64,000 bases of DNA, taken from contig KN832874.1 of NCBI GenBank assembly GCA_000827325.1, forward strand, positions 1,148,067-1,212,066. Direction: 5' to 3'. How positions within the stretch are numbered: position 1 is the stretch's first letter; every line of letters begins with the position of its first letter. The notes beneath the pieces are model-generated. The model saw only the letters and a list, made by a program, of their open reading frames with translations. It ran no database searches and was not told where the DNA came from. The translations under genes and the position numbers were made by a program. Origin of the DNA: Oidiodendron maius Zn. Its lineage: Eukaryota; Ascomycota; Leotiomycetes; Myxotrichaceae. Shown one piece after another: positions 58,174 to 64,000 of the stretch.

Positions 58174-59823
58174 ATGGCTCCATTAAATCCAAATTTTACT
58201 CTCGACAACTTTCTGCTGGGTTTGTGCGCGGTGTTTAGTCTGGTAAGCACAGCTGATTTACATACTGACAGTTTCTAATTACTGCCTAATATCAGTCTTT
58301 CTGCTATCTTCTTGGATTTGCAATCTACAGAGTATACTTTCATCCCTTGGCTGTATACCCAGGCCCTAAAATTTGTGCCATTACTCGACTTCCATACCTG
58401 TGGAATCTCATCATGGGCCAACAGGCGCACAACGCATGCAGGCTGCACCAGATATATGGCGATGTCGTTCGGATTGCTCCAGATGAGCTTTCTTACACTA
58501 ATTCCCATGCATGGAAAGACATCTACAGTCATCGCCAAGGTAAGCCGGAGATGGCGAAGAACCGAAAATCCTATACTACGCACCCTGGAGGCGAACATAT
58601 CATAATCGCGAACCGCGAGGACCACTCTCGCTTTCGAAAAAATCTCTCTCACGGATTCTCTGACTCATCCATGCGCCAGCAAGAGCCACTAATACAGACT
58701 TATGTCAATCTTCTCATACGACGCCTCAAAGAGCATTCACAAGATGGCCAGATACCTCAGAATATGAGTTCTTGGTACAATTGGATAACCTTCGATATTA
58801 TTGGAGACTTGACTTTTGGAGAACCTTTCGGCTGCCTAGACAATTCAGACTATCACCCTTGGGTTAGCGCGATATTTGATAACATTAAGGCTGGAATCTA
58901 TATCAAAGCGCTTAATTACCTGCCCTACGGACAAGAATTAGCTTCGTTGTTCGTGCCTAAGAAGTTACTGGAGAAGAAGAAAACTTATAATGAAATAACA
59001 GTTGAGAAGGTCAAGCATAGGATAGGGTTAGCAGAAGAGAGGCCCGACTTCCTCGGCAACATCTTGAAACGGAAGGAGAAGGGATTCACGTACCCAGAAC
59101 TCTTAAGTAATTCGTCTATCCTCGTTATAGCTGGTAGCGAGACTACAGCCACCATTCTCTCCGGCGTGACGTACCTACTTCTAGAAACCCCAAACGTTAT
59201 GGCTAAAGTTGTGCATGAGGTGCGTTCCTCGTTCAACAACGACGATGAAATTACTATCAACTCAGCCTGCGGCCTGAAGTACATGATAGCTTGTCTTGAA
59301 GAGGCGCTACGAATTTACCCACCTGCGCCTACTGGGTTTCCCAGGATCGTACCTGAAGGAGGAGATTTAATCGCTGGAAAATGGGTCCCCGGTGGAGTAA
59401 GTATCAAAAGCCTTGAATAGCAAGTTCGAATAGACAGGTTTTGACCCTCACAGACGGTTGCAGGCGTCAGTATCGTAGCAGCACACCACTCACCGGGCAA
59501 TTTTCGCGATCCAGAATCGTTTATACCAGAACGTTTCCTTGGCGACCCGCGCTTTGCGACTGACAATAAAGGTGCTCTTAACCCATTTTCGACTGGTCCA
59601 AGGAACTGCATTGGCAAGAAGTAAGCTACTAAATCCTTATACGAAATTACTTGCTGACTGCGTTTCTAGCTTAGCATGGGCAGAGATGCGATTGATTCTA
59701 GCAAAGGTGCTATTTAACTTCGACCTGGAACTTGCCCAGGGAAGAGAAAATTGGCTGGACCAGAAGGTGTACGCAATTTGGGAGAAAGGCCCACTGAACG
59801 TGAAGTTGAAGATTGCTAGATAG
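58174..59823 (+). CDS. cytochrome P450, secondary-metabolism type
   Basis: Exons 58174-58242, 58296-59396, 59454-59620 and 59670-59823 join in frame to 496 residues. The N terminus is a membrane anchor (FLLGLCAVFSL then SFCYLLGFAIYRVYFHPLAVYPGPK), which is the hallmark start of isotrichodermin C-15-hydroxylase / benzoate-type fungal P450s. Other landmarks are ITFDIIGDLTFGEPFGCL, I-helix AGSETT, K-helix EEALRIYPPAP, PERF, and heme loop FSTGPRNCIGKN with the ligand cysteine near residue 442. All motifs are intact. No synthase or cyclase gene is adjacent, so the substrate is open. The acceptor at 59453 is set by the conserved PGGT junction. Confidence 0.93.
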
Positions 59824-60644
59824 CTTTTCACAGACATTTAGAACAATGAATGAAAGTGTCTGTGGGGAAACCAAAGAGGAATGTAGTGAGGAATGCCAAA
59901 TTGTTCATCCTCAGGAGGGAAAATTCAAATCCGTCCGTCCTCATATGCCCCGAGGCCTCTTATGGCCTTACCCCGATAAGACCTTCCACTAGTGCAGTCA
60001 GCTGATATCTTTATGCCATGGCCATTAGGAGCAAGTGGCGAGGTGGGTGGAGGGATAAGGGAGGGATGAGAGGGACGAGAGGAAGAGGAGGGAGGGGATT
60101 GAGGGTTCATGGCGAATCGCGTGGACAAATGGTACGGCCCAAGTTTTTACTTCCCCTCCCTCTCATCCTCCCCGCCCCCCCATCACCATCCACACCGTCA
60201 ACATCGGCACCATCTCTCCCTCCTCTCCCTCATCCCAAACCGTTCTATGCATTTGAGGACGGCAACGAGAAGGGTTGGTATAATTGTAGACCATATATTT
60301 GCTGTTGTTGCTGTTGTTGTTGCTGTTGCTGATGTCTTATTTTTGTTATTTCGGTTACTGTTGCCACTTATATATTGTTGTCGCTGGTCATGACTTCCTA
60401 AAGTTCCAGAAGTTTAGGTTACGATTGTGTACTACAGTGCCCTATTTTAGAGCCGTCGATCTGAATAAAGTGTAATCTGACCTAATGATATCAGACTAAG
60501 GTCTTCTAGAAGGGTCGATATACAACTAGGATGGATGAGTGATATAATCCGCCCGAATAGAAGACTCTCCCCTCTCCTTCACTTCAATCAATTGTTAGCA
60601 ACTTGTGTAAAGCTTTCCCTATAGCCTCGCAAAAGTTCATACGA
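59824..60644. other. Intergenic region with simple repeats
   Basis: A purine-rich block at 60035-60105 precedes a C-rich pyrimidine block at about 60145-60235. A TTGCTG/TTG trinucleotide tract follows at about 60300-60335. Frames reading through these are repeat artefacts. Confidence 0.65.
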
Positions 60645-62033
60645 TTAACTAAGCGCTCCGAGCACCCATCTTGAATCCCTGCGTAATTCATCAACACAGG
60701 CTATACCAAGAAATGGTTGGTAACCTCCAGGCTCATCTTGCTCAAAAGAATTCCGGATGGAGCCTAGTTTGGGAATATACGTGTTTATCGCTGGTCTTTT
60801 TGTATTAACAAAATGACTTCGCCATTTGAAATCTGTCCGGAGTCGTCCTTCCCCAAGATCCAGCCACTTTGTGATTACAATAACAGAACCAAACTGGCCC
60901 CGCTCTCGAAGGTGCAATTGGTATTCTGTCGTACAGCGGTAGCATTGCTTTAATCCAAACTCCTTAGAGCAATGTCGGAGGGAGTGGTTATGCTTAACCT
61001 TACACTGAATATCTTTTAACATGCAAGTATTGAGCTCCATATTTTCGATATGAGGACAAATACCCATGGGAGACCACCGGGGAATTTGAAGGGTTCGATC
61101 GAGAGGTATAAGAAATACGTATTGTATGCGTAGGATTAGTGACCTAGCGACAATCTTGGCCTGTGCTCGACTTTGATATGGCAACATTTCGTTGCCTGTA
61201 TACCCGTGACTAGTCCAATCGTGACCTAACCGGCTCAAATGGTCGCTATATGGAAGCCCTAAGCGATAACGTTTCATCGCCATCTGAAAAGTACTGAAGC
61301 TAAATTGTTGGTGGATATATCCAATTATCCCGCCCAGAAACTCCTCACGGGCACATGGCCTAAGTATAGGCCGGGAGGGGTCCCAGCGAACGCCACTCTC
61401 GTCGGATTCCTTTTGGGATAGATGGAGTATCTTACACGGATGGCAAACGATATATTTCGGTAGATCCCTCTCCAAGAGGGTTAAGAAGGCCAGTCGTTGT
61501 TGATCTTGTGTCTGTAGAGACTCCCAATACTGCGATCCAAGGATACCGTAGATAGAATGGCAGCAGAGGGCAAATGAGGCAGCGGAGTCTGGCGGTAGAA
61601 AGCGGGTAGTATATATTATGAGTTCGGGAGGAAGCCTGCCCAAGATGGATAGGTCGAAGCCACCTTGAATTTTGGAATCGGATTGGACTCGGGCTGGTTG
61701 TAAGATTACTTCGATGACTCTCTGTTGTGGATGCTGGCAATCAGCCTGGAGACCCGTTCGGTAACTGGCATGGTAGCTAGCGCGGTAACTAGTGTCGTAA
61801 CTGGTTTTGTAACAGGCCCAGTTAATGGCTTGGTCACCAGCCTGGTAACTAGCTTCGATACTAGCTTCGTAACTAGATCGGTAACTAACCCAGTAACTGG
61901 CCCAGTAACTAGCATTGTAACTAGCCTGGTAACTCGCCTGGTAAATGGCCTGGTTACTAGCACGGTAACTAGACCACTGATGGGCTAAACAACTAGCCAA
62001 GTGACAAAAACACCTCCGCCAGCTCAGTGCCAC
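60645..62033 (-). CDS. F-box protein with N-terminal tetrapeptide repeat, 5' end uncertain
   Basis: A long intronless frame of about 462 codons. From about residue 130 it reads LGRLPPELIIYTTRFLPPDS, AASFALCCHSIYGILG: a fungal F-box, expected to bring substrates to an SCF ubiquitin ligase. Distal motifs QCYRCTTEYQLHL and VVITKWLDLGEG-like IVITKWLDLGEGRLRTDFKW are typical of Pezizomycotina F-box proteins. The first 95 residues are made of degenerate tetrapeptides such as YQAS/YRAS/YWAS, encoded by a 12-bp minisatellite. No ATG opens the frame; it starts at GTG, with a TAA about 26 bases further upstream. The true start must be in an unseen exon, or the gene has lost its 5' end. A LINE ORF1 begins 100 bases away on the other strand. 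Confidence 0.65.
   Translation of the reverse strand: MALSWRRCFCHLASCLAHQWSSYRASNQAIYQASYQASYNASYWASYWVSYRSSYEASIEASYQAGDQAINWACYKTSYDTSYRASYHASYRTGLQADCQHPQQRVIEVILQPARVQSDSKIQGGFDLSILGRLPPELIIYTTRFLPPDSAASFALCCHSIYGILGSQYWESLQTQDQQRLAFLTLLERDLPKYIVCHPCKILHLSQKESDESGVRWDPSRPILRPCAREEFLGGIIGYIHQQFSFSTFQMAMKRYRLGLPYSDHLSRLGHDWTSHGYTGNEMLPYQSRAQAKIVARSLILRIQYVFLIPLDRTLQIPRWSPMGICPHIENMELNTCMLKDIQCKVKHNHSLRHCSKEFGLKQCYRCTTEYQLHLRERGQFGSVIVITKWLDLGEGRLRTDFKWRSHFVNTKRPAINTYIPKLGSIRNSFEQDEPGGYQPFLGIACVDELRRDSRWVLGALS
61755..61985. repeat. 12-bp coding minisatellite
   Basis: About 19 imperfect units of a 12-base motif with core GTAACTAG/GTAACTGG (for example CTGGTAACTAGC) fill this stretch without losing the 12-base phase. 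On the minus strand they encode Y-x-A-S tetrapeptides. Other frames on both strands are also open and read V-T-x-x. Confidence 0.85.
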
Positions 62034-62134
62034 TTTTTGGAAAGACGCGCTGTAAATTTATCTTTGATTGCATGATACTTGGTCTAACTGGCTCCTAAAG
62101 CCATTGACGCGTCTAGTTTGAACTAAAACGCGTT

Positions 62135-63952
62135 ATGGTGATTATGGAGCCTGTCTGGCCTAGAATCGGCCCTGAACCCACCAACTTGAAAGAGCACACT
62201 ATGTACCTGTATGAAGCATTTGCCTACCTAAAGACAGTCCAGGGCCAAGTAGTAGCCATCCCTGTAGAGATTATTGACCCATATATCGAATCAACCCTAC
62301 ACCTCTTGCTCAAGGTATCTCAGCACCTAACAGACTATCATGATGTAACAGCACTCACCATACAACTCCGGGATCTCAAGAAACAGCTCATGACACAACA
62401 TACAGAACATGTCAAGGAACATGAGGCTATCAAGACTGCTATTCAAACAGCAACCGCCCCCCTTCTCAATGCTATCCTATAAGGTCAACCCCGAGTAGCC
62501 TCGTGGGCCCAAGTAGCTGGGAGAGCAGGCCTGCCTCCCTATCACGTAACACCTCCCAACTCCCTGCCTTCGTCCAACTCCCCCACGTTGACAGCCTACA
62601 AAGGACGTGAAGTCATAGTAAAGCTGCTAGACTATGGAATAGTATAGTGTTTCCGACAACTTTCCCCTGCCCAGCTTAAGAACAAGATAAATAGCATCCT
62701 CTATAAGATACCCAAAGTTCGGGACATTAAAGTTGCGGCTGCCCATCAACTAAAAAGCGGAGACATTGCAGCCATTACTAATTCACTAGAGCATGCTACA
62801 ACACTGCAGACCTACACTGAATAGGCTAAGGGACTAGGACCAAGAGCACAGATAATCCGCACTACGTACGGAGCTATAGTATACGGTATTGCAGTAAACA
62901 CAATCAATATAAAAGACCAGCAAGGAACTATCTAAAGGATCCTGGCCGATAATCACTCAGTTATACCAAACACAGAGATTATATATATCGGATAGTTGAC
63001 CAAAGAAGCTACCAGGAAGCAGAGTTCCTCTATAGTAATAGAATTTACTAGACAAGAACCAGCCAACAACATTATCTATACAGGCTTTCTCTAGGAAGGG
63101 CTAGTCTATACTTGCCAACTTTACAACCGATCTTGTAGGGTTAAGCAATGCTTCCGGTGCTACAATTACAGTCATATCGGTACTCAATGTAGCGCTCCTC
63201 AGGCCTATGGCCACTGTACTGGAGGACACGAGTCCAGAGATTGTCCTATAAAGAATACTCTAGGATTCGTACCTAAATGTATAATCTGTAAAGGATTATA
63301 TACAGCATGGAGCTCTACCTGCCCGGCAAGACAAAAGGAACTACAGCGAGTTGAAAAAGCCAAACTGGAGAGGAACCACTACTGGCCTACCCCCCCTAGA
63401 AAGGCACCGTCTGTAACCAACCCAGGAAACAGAGAAGAAGGACCGACGTTGGCAACCTTAGCATCTAGAGGAGTACCAGAAACAGCTACCCAGGACCCTT
63501 ACAGAGGCACCACCTACCGGCTAAGACACAGATCAGACGCCAACACTACAAGGGAGTTGAGGGAACCAGAGAGACGAGAACTGCCGCTTGCAACTCAGAT
63601 ATCAGTAGTGTCATTCCAAACGACTACCCAAAGGACAGGCCCCCCTCCTATGAATGTTGCATCCGCTACAGAAAACAGCGTATCCAACAATGTCAACGTG
63701 TCATTTGATGCAGATGACTGGCTCCAAGACCTACAACTTGATAAGAACTGGATAACCGCTATCGACCCGAACCAAACGACTCAGCAGACAATTGCTCAGA
63801 CACCAGCTCTCTCTACGATACCCGATATCCCCGTAACGCCGGATGTGTTGACAGCAATCCGACCTGGATGTATATGCAGCAATTATAGATACATATACGA
63901 AAACTGGCCAAGCCGGGATGCAGAGCTAGTTATAGCAAGCTGTATAATATAG
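62135..63952 (+). pseudogene. LINE (Tad1-type) ORF1/gag-like, RIP-like nonsense mutations
   Basis: One frame from ATG 62135 to the stop at 63950-63952 covers 606 codons and has six internal stops: 62480, 62645, 62822, 62933, 62993 and 63092. All are TAA or TAG, and there is no frameshift. The protein is the nucleic-acid-binding ORF1 of fungal non-LTR retrotransposons. A gag-like domain is followed by zinc knuckles CFRCYNYSHIGTQC (C-x2-C-x4-H-x4-C), AYGHCTGGHESRDC and CIICKGLYTAWSSTC. In the second and third knuckle one ligand is Tyr where Cys and His are expected (TGT-to-TAT, CAT-to-TAT). Nonsense and missense changes all fit C-to-T/G-to-A. ORF2 (endonuclease/RT) would start at or beyond the window edge. 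The element is not autonomous. Confidence 0.85.
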
Positions 63953-64000
63953 TGTATATACTGTCCTAGGAACTTCGAAATGCCATCTCTGCTAAGGAAA

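Noticed and set aside
60018-60393. Two frames across purine- and pyrimidine-rich tracts ending in poly-Cys or Val/Ala runs
   Set aside because: Low-complexity translation of simple repeats.
61706-61988. V-T-rich frames on both strands in the 12-bp repeat
   Set aside because: They arise because the repeat unit has no stops in these frames. Only the F-box frame continues into a domain.

Overview
The window comes from a filamentous ascomycete (Pezizomycotina). Genes are well spaced and carry short introns (about 45-90 nt) with GTAAGT-like donors and CTAAC-like branch points. The repertoire is typically fungal: HET-domain proteins, a HET/NB-ARC/TPR NLR-like protein, a Clr5-domain protein, a DUF3632 relic, an F-box protein, a YbjQ-type small protein, FTR1/FET3 iron uptake and two P450s. 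The class cannot be fixed from the sequence alone. Coding relics repeatedly carry TAA/TAG (and one TGA) nonsense codons that C-to-T or G-to-A change would explain. A LINE ORF1 at the right edge holds six such stops and no frameshift. This is the pattern expected of repeat-induced point mutation (RIP).

Layout: 1-3.2 kb shows no supportable gene. At 3.3 kb is a small secreted protein. At 5.25-8.55 kb is a HET-NB-ARC-TPR protein with nearly identical 42-residue TPR units and an assembly gap. At 9.8-12.0 kb (minus) is a seven-exon GH29 alpha-L-fucosidase. At 14 kb is a thioesterase-like relic. At 16-19.7 kb a novel-looking membrane protein (minus) and a Clr5 protein (plus) diverge. At 20.6-21.5 kb is a broken DUF3632 gene. 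At 22.9 kb is an alpha/beta hydrolase, at 24.1 kb a YbjQ-like protein, and at 26-28 kb (minus) a six-exon amino-acid transporter. At 29.6-30.8 kb is a decayed HET gene, at 32.2 kb a GPI-type cysteine-rich surface protein, and at 33.4-34.7 kb AT-rich decayed DNA. At 34.8-36.4 kb is a CYP52-like P450, at 37.3-38.2 kb a decayed F-box-like gene, at 38.7 kb an M20 amidohydrolase, at 40.6 kb an intact HET gene and at 42.8 kb a truncated HET relic. At 44.5 kb is a TPR-SET protein and at 47.3 kb a DUF7924-like PD-(D/E)XK-type protein. At 50.4-54.5 kb FTR1 and FET3 are divergent. At 56.1 kb is a WD-like secreted protein, at 58.2 kb a second P450, at 60.6-62 kb an F-box protein with a coding 12-bp minisatellite, and at 62.1-64 kb the RIP-like LINE ORF1.

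How the genes work together: the clearest functional unit is the reductive iron-uptake pair FTR1/FET3. They share a 1-kb promoter with two exact ATCWGATAA elements, the site bound by SreA-type GATA repressors. The rest looks like an accessory region with four HET-family loci (two intact, two decayed), several lineage-specific proteins and many decayed genes. I see no classical secondary-metabolite backbone gene. The best candidates for something undescribed are the divergent membrane-protein/Clr5 pair at 16-19.7 kb and the repeat-homogenised NLR at 5.25 kb.
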